64,000 bases of DNA from the NCBI RefSeq assembly GCF_000003605.2, contig NW_003130854.1:200099-264098 (forward strand), in the 5' to 3' direction. The notes beneath the pieces were generated by a model. The model made no database searches. It was not told where the DNA came from and worked only from the letters and a program-made list of their open reading frames with translations. Numbering within the stretch: position 1 is the stretch's first letter; every line of letters begins with the position of its first letter. A program made the position numbers and the translations under genes. This DNA is from Saccoglossus kowalevskii (Eukaryota > Hemichordata > Enteropneusta > Harrimaniidae). Shown one piece after another: positions 14,731 to 28,100 of this stretch.

Positions 14731-17700
14731 AGTTTATTTAAGAAGTCGGAAGTGTGCATTCGTAATACCGAGAATGTATCCCGTTATAATGTGCCGGTAT
14801 ATACACCTAAAATAAATAACAAAAAACACTTGCACGGGCGGTATATGAATCAGTATTATAAATGCGATATATCTTCAAACAGATTCTAGCTACGTTCAGG
14901 GTCATTTCCAGTTAGGTACTGCACACGATAATACATATTCACCTGTAAGTGATAGAAAACAAACACGACGGGTATTATTAATGACGGAACAATATCCATG
15001 CTTCGGTAATATTGGCCTTCTGTGTAATACCAAATTTTAGTGCATGGTCGAAAAATACAAAGCCTCAACGAGACGATAAACACGCGTAGGCGTAATGTGT
15101 TTAATACTCAATATTTATAATAAACACGTTTCAATTCAGGAGGATGACTTGACACAATCAAAAGACAGACTTTAAATAAGGTTTCAATATCAATAAGAAC
15201 GAGTTAAGTTTATGTATAAACATTTGAACTTCTGTCAGCTGACAAAGTAATTACTTGATGTTGATCAGTGCAAGACGAAAAGGGGATTGTGTATCTGGGT
15301 AGACTATATTGTATTATAGTTATAATTTTAATTGTAAAGTATGCAGGGAATGAGATTTGACAACTACATTGTCTAAATGTATAAAGCACCACAAGTTAAT
15401 CAACGTTGCACATAATGAGATGCACAGTGCTAAAACACTTTTGTTTGTTTTATAAATTGGATTAATTGTGCTTATACTACCAGTAATAGCGTCTCCAGTG
15501 TATCTTCGTCAATATATTTGTGTCTGGTTTGATAAAATTGTTTCTCGTTAATTCATAGGAATAGCCAATCATTGTTAAACTGTATACAGTCTTATTATTC
15601 CTCCGCAAAATACGCAATTAATAATAATTATTGTGTGTGATCACTGAGTTGGGGAGCTATGCCGGTAACACACTTTAGATACATGAAATCTTCTTTAATT
15701 GTGCTAAATTATTTCCAAGTTGAACACAATTTGGGATAAAGGAATTCATTTCCAAATTATGATTTATATTTGTATACATTTCACTAATTTGTAATGAAAA
15801 ATAGGCGCGAGAGCACATCTCATTTCTCGTTGTATACTGTAATATACGTTAGAAAAAAAACATTTTTCGTTTTAGAATAGGAGTGACCATAGATGTATAA
15901 CAACGTATGTTTGTGTTTGTAATCTATTAAGACTATATTTTATAATTTTCTGATTGCTTGATGAATATGAACATATCAATGTGTAGTGTGAGAGAATCTG
16001 CTAGGAAGATTGGGCACTGCGGCATTAAACAAATACATTTTTAGGATTAAACGATGTCAGATTCAACATACAAACGGGAAAAGGTTTAACGAAACGCCAT
16101 TGTAAATATTCCCATTATGGTCGTTATAAATATTATTGTATTCTGTTAGAAATTGATAAACATGCATATATACTATTAGTTTTCACATTTCATTATGTAT
16201 CATAGATTATGACAGATGCCCAGCGGTATTATCATAGTGAAGTGAAACCCGTGTCATTGTATAACATTCAAGTCGATTGATTTGAGTGAATAAATAAGAG
16301 CCAACGTTATATTGTTTCGATATATCGCCACCAGATTTACGAGATTTACGAGTTCTAACGCAGTGTGATTTACATCTATGACGACACGGAGGTTTCTAAA
16401 ATAATGTATACGATTCTAATTATCAGTAATAATATACCTTGCTACCAATTTAATAGATTTACAAATGTATCGCATGGCGTGTTTACATTATGACAAAACA
16501 AAATGACAAAATATTTAAAAATGGGGTAAATCAAGTTTAAAATTAAGAATTAATCACCTGCCCTACTGACCTGATTCATTTTTAGTCCACAAGAAGAAAC
16601 CAACATGGCAACCTATCGCCTGCAGAACTGATCAAATTTAAGGAAAAAATGGCCAGTTAACCAGAAGTAATACAAGTTTCTTAACATCCATTATGAGATT
16701 CGTTTTTTTCACCTTGCTCGAAAGAAAATAATAATTTTAAGTCTTAAAAACACGCAGTGTATAATCTGCCCATCGATGCATTAAAAGAAAACAAGGTAAT
16801 ATCGATTCCACGCGGCTGCTCAGTTGATTAATTGGTCTATTTCAACACATAATTAGACCCTCTGTTTTTTTCTGTAGTCTCTACGACAAGCATGCAACAT
16901 AGAGTCAAAAAGATTCGAGCATATATTTCTTAGTTTAGCGGAAATAACAAAACGACATATCATGAAACTATGAGTTATGCAAACCGTTTACAAGGCGAAT
17001 TACAAGCAATTAGCACTGAGGGTAACATGATATTCATATGCTTTAATTGACAAAATTATAAAATATAAAACAAATGCATCTTCATGTATTAGCAGTGTTG
17101 TAACGTTATTTTACAGGCTGTGGATACAACTAGTTAACGCACTTCAAACACTAAATGGTCGATAAAAACGATTTCGAAATTCAAAAGGTCGGAAGGAATC
17201 CAACTATTAATAATCCATATGCCAACATTACTTTTTTCATTGTGTCTATATTTTGTATATGTTTGGCCCTATCTCACAATACATTCGATTGTAATATACT
17301 TACTGCTTGTCTTCAACGGATTCTATGTGATCCCATAAGAACGTGTGTTTTGCTCAACATGTTCCACTCACATTAGGAGTAATACGATATTTCTTTCCAC
17401 ACACAGACTCGTTTCGCCACACGGCTGTCAACTGTACATTTGACATGCCCCGCTGTTGTCGGAAGACTTCGCTTTGTATACTAGAGCTGTCACTGTGATC
17501 GCCTATAGTAAATTACGTTCGCGACCTGTCGATGTTCTTAATATAGACTCCGTAGCACAGTGGGTGAAACGGTATCATTTGCAATATCGTTGCCACGAGA
17601 CAACACAATCTGTGGGAGGTTATATACGGATAATGCAATATATTATACGGTGATGAGGGCGCAGCTGCTATGTATGACTAATTATGGTATCAATTGGGAA

Positions 17701-19579
17701 ATTATACAGGATGAAAATTGTAATATAGCCGATTATCTAATACGTTGTTATCAAACGACATATCGGGATATTCGTTCACAAACCAAACAGAGAAGAGTCA
17801 TATTAAATGATGTATTAAGTAGAGATTAGCTCTATAAACATTATATCCGCAAGGTGTATTTCAGGATAAAACCATATCTCACAAGCTAATCACATAGTGA
17901 ACTTCCTTATATATCACTTGTAAAGCCTTAAATTGTTGAAAGCTCATTTTCTCTTTCAGTTCGATTGAACGAAGCTATTTTGACTGCTTGTAACCTAAGG
18001 TACGGAAGTCTAATGCACGCCGAGAGCGTAAATCCCACACACAGATGTAAATAACATATGCTTATACATCTACCTTATACATTATCAAATTCACATGAAA
18101 AAAAAAACGTGTTTCCATGATACTGATACCAAAGTTCATGTTTCTGTGGCTATAATGTCTGAATGCTTACGGAAATTTTATTTCCCGCCTGAAAATCTCA
18201 CAAATCCCGTTTGAGTAATAAATGGAAAATCATTTCCGTAATTGCCGTCTCGCGGAAAGTATACCCATACGTGCCAGCATGTAATGGGTTTCGGCCATGC
18301 CTCAAGAGCATCTTTTCCTGAAAAAATAGTTCGTAACTAAATCAACATATTCAAGGAATTAATTCATCTAAATAAAATACACTATCAAACTCCACTATAG
18401 TAATTATTTTACCATTACAGAATCGATTTCAATGCAATTCCAGTCAGCGAATTGGGTATTAAAACAATAATGAACGACCGAGAGCACCATATTTGTTACA
18501 TACCAGACGTACGTGGAAAACAAACCTTGGGATATCTACAAATAAGTGTATCGCTCCACGCTACATCGACAATAAACAGATGTTTAATGTCGATACATGC
18601 CTCATATTGATTTTGTAAGTCGATTTTTATGAAATTTCAACAGTTTAATGAGAACTTAATTTCGTGGATTCTTAAAAAATAACCTCCTAATATTCTGTAC
18701 CAACGATATTACAAATAAATCGCATCAGTGTTGGTGAGATAGAGGCAAGCGTAATCATAAATAAAAATAATTGTTGTAATGATCTTATATGCCAATCTTT
18801 TTCAGATTTCAGGCCATTTTCCTCCAATGAACATGTCCTAATAATAGTCTCCTATATGAGGTGAAAGGTAAATATTTATTGTCTTATTCAAGAATGGTAT
18901 ACGTTTCAGTCATGTTATATTACTAACAACTATTGGAAAAGATAAAAGTGTAACTTGAAAAACAGAAAATAACAAATCAATAAAAATATATATTTTAAAT
19001 GCAGCTTTTGTTAAAAATTAAGCTAGTATGCTATATTTTATTACTGTATTAACTCCATTTCTAAGGGATTGAAGAGAAAATCTATGTTAAAATGTTTAGA
19101 TAATAGATGGAATGCCAATACTCAAACGTCAATAAGCAAACCCAGACAACATAAGAATTCGCAAGCAAATTTATAGTTTCGAGAACAAACACAACACAGT
19201 ACAATACAGTCAATTTAAGAAGAGAAGCCTGAACCTTTTAAATATCAAACACAGGTGTCAGGTGGTTCGTAAAAATGAAGAATGAAGACTTTCCTAAACA
19301 AGTATTCTGGTATTTGTCATATTGTGCATGATATCCGAAAACAGTTTGGCGTATTACCGTTAACGCCTTCATGTTATTTTAGGTTCTCAATTCATATTTT
19401 AAAACATGATAGTTAACACATTTTCGTGTGAATATGACTATATAATATTTTTTGAAGTCCGTTAAGTATTTCCCACTCCAACTTTAGTTTAGTTTGTATT
19501 GCAAAATTTCACGATGATGTTTCATTGTCGGCGTCTCATAACTGGACTTCCCATGTCCAGCGATATGAATACTGCTCAC
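14731..19579. other. Non-coding stretch upstream of RASL10-like copy A
   Basis: Should contain the copy A promoter at its left end, but there is no obvious TATA box or CpG-rich segment. Open frames at 17,155-17,829 have no family I recognise. Confidence 0.5.
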
Positions 19580-19841
19580 CTTATCAGACAAGGATTTGGT
19601 CCGCTTCCTGCTAACCTCAACTGATTCAGCCAGTTCGTTTTCAGCGGTAGTTGACACAGTTGATGATAGCTTACTAATAGCTATGGAAGACAATCCATCC
19701 ACAATAAAAAGATTTGCGATTTCTGAACCACTAAACGTAGAGGGGAAAAATGCACGAGCTGCTGTGAACGACTATTTATCGACAAATCCAACCGCTGGCC
19801 ATTTTTGTCTAATATCTGATCACGTAGTGTGTTCATTCGGC
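19580..19841. other. Exon-like locus, coding strand undecided
   Basis: Both strands look coding and have splice-like borders. On the minus strand, 19,580-19,730 reads GSEIANLFIVDGLSSIAISK to SRKRTKSLSDK, between the acceptor CCCCTCTACGTTTAG and the donor AAG/GTGAGC. On the plus strand, 19,645-19,841 reads VVDTVDDSLLIAMEDNPSTI to LISDHVVCSFG, between TTCGTTTTCAG and the donor GGC/GTAAGTAAG. The local G+C is higher than in the surroundings and codons follow an RNY pattern on both strands. I do not recognise either protein. One strand is probably a shadow of the other, or both are chance. Confidence 0.3.
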
Positions 19842-21084
19842 GTAAGTAAGACGTGTCTTAGGTCATGACAATCATTTCGAATATGTACACGGGCATTAAT
19901 GAATAGTACAACGACTCGAAAAATATTCCCTCATGTTTCCGTACGATTTAAGTATATAAAACCAACAGTGTACTATTCAGGTGGCAACTGAAACTTTGAT
20001 AAACTAAGCGCGCTAGTAGGTCACGTCTATTTATCGACACTAAGTCTAGAGTTTTGACTACAATGTTTCAGAACTGATAACACGTTACGTGCTACAAACT
20101 TCGTAAAGGAACTTCAGAAGCATATTTGAGACAAAATTTCCATTCGATGTTCTACGACTGTAAAAGCATCCTTGATCCAATGCACATATTCTTGTTTAAA
20201 GGGAATTTCAACTGCCCATACACATTGCGACTTGGTATCAATCATTAAATTACAAATCAGAATCTTTACTATTCACATAGAATTGTTTTTAATACACGAG
20301 ACATTTATCTGTACGAAAAAGAGATGAAGACACTTTAACCAAAGACACTTTAGAATACAGGGACAGAAAACTGTAGTCTTTTCCCGGATTCGAACATCTT
20401 TTGGGATTCGAATGTAATTTGGAACGTTCGACGTGCAACAACTACGTATATAAACAATATTTATTTCATATCATGTACATATTCAGAATCGTCTGCAGAG
20501 GTTGTGGATTATTCGACTTTTTTTTCTGTTTGTAGTCTATTTGTTAATAGTGTACTTGTTCTTGGCAATTCCCCGTATCAATTTTAGGGATTTACTTTCT
20601 AATCACTTAAAAGATAAATTGTAAAACAATAACATATTAAGATGCTCGCATATTTTCCGACCGTCAGCGATGATGTCAAACGTTCCAACTGCTTCCATAG
20701 ACCGATCACATTATAGGGTCCTTATGCCCACACATAATATGGATATATCAAAAAATTGGTACACAGGTTTATTAAATAGAACTTTCATAATATTGGTTAT
20801 ACATACTCTGAATTATGAGATCTAATGGCATTCTGCATACCGGGAACGCGTGAAGAATTAGTGCAGATAGGTACCGTTCAATAGAACAAGAAGCATAAAG
20901 TAGGCTATACAGCAAACAACTCAATAACATAGTTTTCACAGTATAGATAATTTCAGCTTTACTGTTTAAAGTACACGTAGTAGCATATGATGCATGACTG
21001 CAAATACTACTTATCTTGCAGACTAGCACAAAAATTCTCCGCTAGACTACTGCATAGATTTCACGTTGACTGTATTGAAACAAC

Positions 21085-21540
21085 AATGTGAAGCAATCTA
21101 CAACTTGTTCAGCAAGACAGTGTAATATAAACCACAGTGCATATTCAACTGGGCAGGGGAACAATTAACACACCGTAAATAATTGTGCGTAAAATAGATC
21201 ACAAACTGCTCGATTTAGACTAAAATGAATCTGCTCAGCTAGAAAGCGTAATATATCCTACACTGCGTATATGTGGGATTTACAATAAATCGGTTCAGCC
21301 GTGCAGGTGAGTGTATCCTACACTGATTGTTTTGGAGATTTAAATAAATATGTTTAGCTGGGCAGGTGAATATAATCCATACTGCATGATTAGGAGACTT
21401 AAAATAAATATGTTCAACTAGACAGGGTTATTACTCCCAAAATGCTTGTTTGGGGACTTAAGATAAATCTGAGCTGGGAAGTAAATACAGACTGCTTGTT
21501 GGGAACTCACAGTTCATAAGTCAGTAGATCCCACACTGAA
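21085..21540. repeat. Diverged tandem minisatellite, unit ~60 bp
   Basis: About six or seven degenerate units of roughly 55-65 bp, each with the order TTCAGCTGGGCAGGTGA, then a TCCTACACTG-like block, then GGGACTTAAAATAAAT. The clearest units run from about 21,230 to 21,475; outer units are more decayed. Confidence 0.75.
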
Positions 21541-23240
21541 TATTCTCAATCTTATAGGCGATAATGTATTTCTGTATATGTTACATGCGCGTGTTAGGAT
21601 ATGACTGTGGCGTTAAGTCTTGTATTTGTATTGCACAGATATTGTGTTTCGCATTTTCGAAACGTCGTCGTGCACTTTTGGAGTTTAATTCACACTAGAG
21701 GTAAAACCAGTTGAGTAGACATTTTCGATGATAGACGACGTAACATACGTATACGTGCGAGAATAATATGCGAACAAGAAAGAGTGGTAAATTCAGAGCA
21801 TATTATTTGATTTTTTCATAACACAAATTGAACCACCCTGTATTGCTAACAATGCTGACAATTATATTGGAAAACCGCCACTGATTTTTTTACGTAAAAA
21901 TATGTTTTGTATTTTATTTCGAAATTTAAACAAATTGAAAAAACAAATAATATATTTCAAATATAATAAAGGCCAGAAAAAGTTGTTAAATAATTTGGTT
22001 ATAAGTTGCAAACCAGTGCCAGATATTTGGTTCTCAACTATACCGCCAAAAATAAAAGCAAGATATTTGTGATTTACAAATAAAATTTGCACAACTTTCC
22101 AAATCAAACGATGCATTTTTGAATCACTTAAATCCTTTCATTTCTAGAAATCTGCCCCTTTTCTCACAAATTGGATATTGTGAGTTCAATTAGCTTTGCC
22201 CTAAAAATTAATAGAATAATTTAAACTGTTCGTAAATAACTTGTAAATTGCTGTTAAATTTACAACTAACAATAATAGGAAGTAAATAATGTTTGTCATT
22301 CCTAAATATTTTGCCATATGTCATCAGCGAAGTTTCTGAGGATACAACAAAAACTGGTATATCAAGGCAAAAAACATAGAAGAACTGCTAATATTGTGTG
22401 GTCATTCACAATATTTGTATACGCCTTTTGTTGCCTAAAACTATAAAAACGTAGGAAGAGTACTGTAAACATTCCAGTAACATCAAACACCGCTTATAAG
22501 TTTCACCATCTCCCTAACCGATTGCAGTCTGCTTTTTTTTTATCTCAGTCTGAGATTCAATGTAGTCATGAAAACAACTTTCGGTTATTCCGGAGAAGTG
22601 GAATTTGTTCGCTCTTTTTCGATATAGCCATCATCACTAACATTGTTTGTCAAACTCACTTAAAAGCTTATGTTTTGTTGTTGTTGGTAAGTTCGTAATT
22701 CTTATTTCAATTGATTCACACCAAATATGCTAGTATGAGCACATTGCTACGAATTAGCGTTATGTGTAGGAAACTTCAACCCGCTTAGCAGATATCTATT
22801 ACACGTAGAGATAACAGGTTCAACCCAAATAAATGCACATTAGGTCATTACAGATAGTCAAGCTTTGTTAATCAAAATGGTCAGCTAAAGTAACGCCTCG
22901 CTGCCCCCCCCCCAAATTCTGCAAAACTCCAACAAAACTTTAGAGTGTACCAGAGTAAACATGTTATCAGCGTATCGCTGCAGCCGTTACCATGATCAAA
23001 TTGCCACTAGTGAATACAATCAGTAAACAATGTATGCATTTATAGTAATCTCGTAATATATGTTTATACAACCTACCTTAAACATTCAAGTTTACGATCC
23101 TAAATAATACTGTAACGTCTTGACTTGCTTGCAGTCTGTTGCGATTCAGATGAAAAATTTTTGAAAAATAAATATAAATTGCGTAAACGAGGGGTGAACG
23201 CGAAAGTCATGTGACCGCGAAATTCCAACGGACTTGCCAT

Positions 23241-23553
23241 CAGTGTATGCGCCCCCACATTACCGGCCAGATTCGGGATTGTAAAATTGCAAATACATCA
23301 TACAGTTGGTGGAGCAGCCGAGCCACGGATTATAACAATAAATAACATTGCACGTTTTTCTGAAATCCAATCTAAAATAAAATGGCATATGCGATTCCGA
23401 TATGCGAAAGTATGTAAAGTTTTCGGGATCTAAGTTTTTCAAGGATCTCAGTTGATATGTTAATTAACCTGTTTTCTGATTGGTTGAAACATATTAGCCA
23501 TGTCAATTATTACAAGCCCGAATCTGGCCGGTAATGTGAGGGCGCTTACACTG
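23241..23553. mobile_element. Terminal-inverted-repeat element, ~313 bp, non-autonomous
   Basis: Inverted ends of about 45 bp with few mismatches. Each begins CAGTGTA, then GCGCCC, and contains ACATTACCGGCCAGATTCGG. The interior has no transposase. The flanks (left TTGCCAT, right CAAATAT) show no clear target-site duplication, so the superfamily is left open. The ends are much richer in G+C than the surroundings. Confidence 0.75.
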
Positions 23554-23697
23554 CAAATATCATTCAATTTTGTTACCTCGGGGACAATGTAGTTAAAGAT
23601 GTTCATTCCCTGCATACTTCAACATTTCAGTTTAGTTTTACTATTATTGTCGCCTTTTCTGATTATATTTTTGTAATTAAATACCTGAGCTATACGA

Positions 23698-23923
23698 TAT
23701 AACGACTCAAATAGTCTCACGGATGAATGATTTGCGAGTCCTTAAATAATATATATTGATACACCTCTAATACAATACTTTTAAATGAAAAGTTTTTATG
23801 ATTGGTTAAACTTTCAGTGTTTATACTTACATTTGATGTATCTAGTTCAGATAGTGTGTCAAAGACCAACGCAAACAGATGCTGGATTGTTGCACGAGCA
23901 GTATATGTGAATTATCGATGGTT
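23698..23923 (+). pseudogene. Decayed RASL10-like copy C (fragment)
   Basis: Plus-strand nucleotide similarity to the two RASL10 genes, in order. An IDTPLIQYF stretch precedes a TAA where copy A has Gln (at about 23,790). Then come MKSFYDWLNFQ (up to about 23,818), a deletion of some 30 bases covering the SYSGEVKDASA part, FILTFDVSSSDS (about 23,820-23,855), a second small deletion with a frame change, and CAAAGACCAACGCAAACAG to GCACGAGCAG, which align to KDLREQILDYRTSG. Similarity fades into a TA microsatellite at 23,921. Residues DTP and DVSxSDS are closer to copy A than to copy B. The 5' third is barely recognisable and the 3' third is absent. It is clearly not functional. Confidence 0.8.
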
Positions 23924-24789
23924 ATATATATATATATATTTGAAACCTAACCCCATTATGAATCAAGCTGAGGAATGCTCGTCATTACCATCTGGAAATT
24001 TAAAAAACACAGTAATACGATTGTAGAACTGAATACAGTTTTGTTTGTTTAACAGCATGAAATGTAACTAGTACGTATAGATATACAAATGCGCTAAATG
24101 TCGGAGTAGTATTTGTATAGAAAATAATTAACTTCGCATTCATATAAAATTGCATATTTACAAAAGCTCGTCATTGTTTTGGAAGACAGTTTAATTGCAC
24201 TCTCTGTGTTCTGTGTTCACAACGTCAAAATGTTGTCACGAATTACATAGTCGCGATGTCTGTGCATAGCATTGTAGTGATTAATTATTGAGCATTCACT
24301 CTAAACTGAACTAAATGTGTACTAATGCAAAAATAATGTGTTACGAATTGAAACAAATATATAGACAAACACAAATGTATTCACACATATCATTTTGTCT
24401 TCTATTGTTGCAAATTACAAAGCTTATCATCAATTCGTGTTACATGAAGCACGGCAATATGATCGTTACGTCATATGGTTCATAATCACGAAACAGGAGT
24501 TGTTTATGTGACGCAATCAGCATGTGATGACGACAATTTATCAAATTCACTACGGATGTCGCAAACTAGTATCAGTAATTTGATCTCAAAAAAGATTACA
24601 GTTTATAATGCATCTTTGCAGATTGAAAAAGCGTGGTGAAACAAAACCGTTATATAATTTTATAATATGTTTACTTAGTATCAGTATCACCGCATTATAT
24701 TAATTACAAGCAATTATGATCATACATTGCAATTGTATATTCTCTTAAATGTGTAGATAAACGTAGGGAACTGTTATTGTCTACATATA

Positions 24790-25165
24790 TATATTTCGAT
24801 AGTCCGATGAATTCATTATTTGGAAAATCCAATTACATTTTTTCTTCCTAATACTGGTAACAAGCTGGAAAAAAGTACTTAGGTAGTTATCAAATAAACA
24901 TGATTCTTCAGAGATTAGAAAATTAGTAGCTGGCACTCTTGGGAATTCTTCGCATCGGGGACATCTCTCAGCAATTCCCTTGACAATTTTATAGGTAACC
25001 ATCATTTGGAGTTGCAATAACCGTAGAAGTACTGAATTAGCTGTGCTGGCGGTGATCACGATGCATGAAAAATGAAATAAGTGTACTACGTGACGTGAGT
25101 CATGATTCGATAAGTTCACACACCCCAAGTTACTTACGATGATACATGCACGGTTCATGCTACAG
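24790..25165. repeat. Copy 2 of the dispersed segment, with a 125-codon open frame
   Basis: Second copy of the segment at 10,420. On the minus strand, 24,781-25,158 is open for 125 codons and includes LFHFSCIVITASTANSVLLR and IAERCPRCEEFPRVPATNF, part of which is also readable in copy 1. It could be a decayed gene or a repeat with a chance frame. Differences between the copies fall on all codon positions, which does not favour protein constraint. No domain recognised. Confidence 0.7.
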
Positions 25166-28100
25166 TCGAATAGTCAGAGATGGTTCTCAGCAATTCGAAA
25201 TTAAGACGATATCATGGACCAGCTGCTTTATTTGCACTACACTAACAGATATTTGTTTTCTAAATGTATAAATTATATACCCTCCCGGAGAAATAGTTAA
25301 ATATTATCAATGTCATTCGGAAATCAAGTCATCATTAATAAACCTGTTATGGGTTGGAAAACGCACATCCACAATCGCCACGTTCTTGGCATGTGTTCTG
25401 AAGTAATAATTATTTAGACATTCCTCCTTCTGACAACAACCATCAAAATATTATATCGAGTACAGCCATTCTCAGTCATGCTGTAAAATCGCTTTAAGAG
25501 CAACATCCATACATCCAGCAAAACATACTGTCCGTCAAGCATATAAACTGGCTGGTTAGTTTTGCAACTTATGGTCTTTTTGGCTCCATAGTGTCGTTAA
25601 GAATATGCATTTGACCTACAATTATCACGCTTATGTATACGAGATACATACCAAATATTATTATATCCCATCGTCTATGCCATCATTGATGTATCCATAA
25701 ATAATCTCGTCAAATTCATGTTAATAGCAATATATAACGCGAATCTCACTAGTAAATAGATAAATTGTTTCAAATAAATCATTGAGTCGAATAAAATGCA
25801 GTAATATATTAGTTTGCGTTAACAGACGTTTTGTCTGTACTGTAATTTACAGCTGCAATCAAATTAATGATCTCAAACATAAATTCGTGACCTAGCGATC
25901 GTGCAAACATGCTGAGTCTACGTAAAAACAACGCTGGTCTTCCACTGGGTCGTGTAGAGATCATCTACTCGCCGGCACAACGACGTCTTGTCGAAACATA
26001 TAGAGATTTGTTTCTATAATAATAATGGTAGTAGATATATGACAGACATAAACTAGCTAAACATTTGCAACTTTCATAGAAAAACAATAGGTTAGCACAA
26101 ATACTGGTGAAACCTGACATTATAAGTGTCATATAAGTGCATGATAACAACTACATAAATTTCGAGATAATCAATTAATACGAACAACATATGGGACTCA
26201 TCTATTACGTTTTCTCGCAAATATTCCATGAGTGCAAAAATGTTGATTACGCCTTGTCCCTTTTCTCGCGTTCCCTTGAGTATACACCCCATTCAAGTAA
26301 AATAAATTGGAGTATATTCATTCCAATTGGCAATAATAATATTGTAAAATATTTAGATGTTTATTTGCAGTGTGTATCTGTATGAGCGCCGTAACAGTAA
26401 CACGTAGGCATGAAATAGTGAAAACAAACTCAAATTTAAGTGGTTCAGACTCCTACACGTGTATATTGGAATACAGGTTTGAACAGTTATACAGCGCGGC
26501 TCAGTTTTCTCTACCAGTGTAACTATCATTAGTTGATATATTATCGCAAATATTAATACAACACTGTTGTACAGATTTGCAAAAGCTAAAATTTGGTTAG
26601 GAAGTAAACTAATATGTACAGATATATGTTACCATTAGTATCACACATACATTTATATACTTATTTAAGTTATTATATGGACAATAGTAAATCCTACTTA
26701 TTATTCACATTTTCTTAGTCGGAGAAATAACATATTATCTTTGGGAAAAATACATTGATTTTTTTTGTATTGAGTCATAAGCCTTGTACGTAATCGTAAA
26801 TGTATGTGTGATAGCTCAACGAATATACATGGAAGGATGCTCAAGACTGTATTCAACTGTGTGCATGCCAGATGATACAATTGTAAACGACATTTTGTTA
26901 AATGTTTTTTTTTTTAAATAACGAGTAAGTAAAGGGCTCAACATACGCCCTCTGGCAGACATACTTAGCGAATTTACACTTCGTTGATCCCAAGCTCCTC
27001 CATCATCTTTGTTTTAGTAGTTAATGACGATTACGGGTCTTTAGTCTCGAAACGGTTTATATACATGTATTAATATTTGGTATACTAAGTTTTCAGTCAT
27101 TATTGTATTTGCTGTTGCGATGTATGAAAGATTTGCGGCTAATCATTTAACAGCAGAATTCACACACACGAGAGAAATTAGTTTCAATAAGACCGGCAGT
27201 TTTTTATTGGTAAATTTCACCATACAATTATTTGATATGTTACATTTACATACAATATTAATGCAAGAGGAATAATATGTAATTTATTTACATAACACAA
27301 TTTTGCGTAATAAAAATGCAATTTTAGATGTATAAATACTTTACCAAGCCGGTAAGCCTATTTGTCATTTACTTCGCTAAACAAAATAGAGTGTTGACAT
27401 GGTAGGACATACATTTTGAAAAGACACACAGAACAGAAGGAACTTCTATAGAGATTTATTAACAGCACAGTTTTAACTAATGAAGTCGAGTGTAAATAAT
27501 AATTTGACAAGCATTGCATTAGTAACATCAGGCATTTATATAGATTTGTCTGGGATTTTGACTCAACGAATTTTCCGTAGAATACATTTGGCGCGGCAGT
27601 AAAATATAACTAATATTTTTTTCTCAAATTTGTCCAGGTGTGACCTGTCTGTAAAGTTTTACCAATATTGGCTCACTCCCCCCCCCAAAAAAAAGACACA
27701 GAAAAGTTAAAGTCATTCATGGCAAAAAAGTACTCATGGCATGGCATATTGTGAATAATATACACCAAAGATGCATAGTATCGATTGTAAACGATTGAAA
27801 CATTATACAGTGCAATGTGGTTCCAGCGTGTAAGATAGCTTCTAGATAATAGCTTGTAGATATTTTCATCTATACTTGATTTGCCACGGACACAAACGCC
27901 TAAAAGCACTGAAATGCTGCCACAAGTCGTTGACGTGGTGGTAATGTCAATATGTACTTGCTAATTTGGTGTGTTTTATTCATTATGCCACGTCGTGCCT
28001 AGACATCACGCGATGAACGTCTATGTTATTCCTATACAGTGTTCATAAGCACAAAATAAAGTGTTACCCAACACCGTCTTCTCGTCCACGTAAACAAAAT

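Noticed and set aside
17545-17625. TAGCACAGTGG looks like a tRNA A box
   Set aside because: There is no GGTTCGAATCC-like B box at the right distance and the acceptor stem pairs poorly.
20380-20420. Two ATTCGAA motifs resembling tRNA B boxes
   Set aside because: No A box or cloverleaf could be folded around them on either strand.
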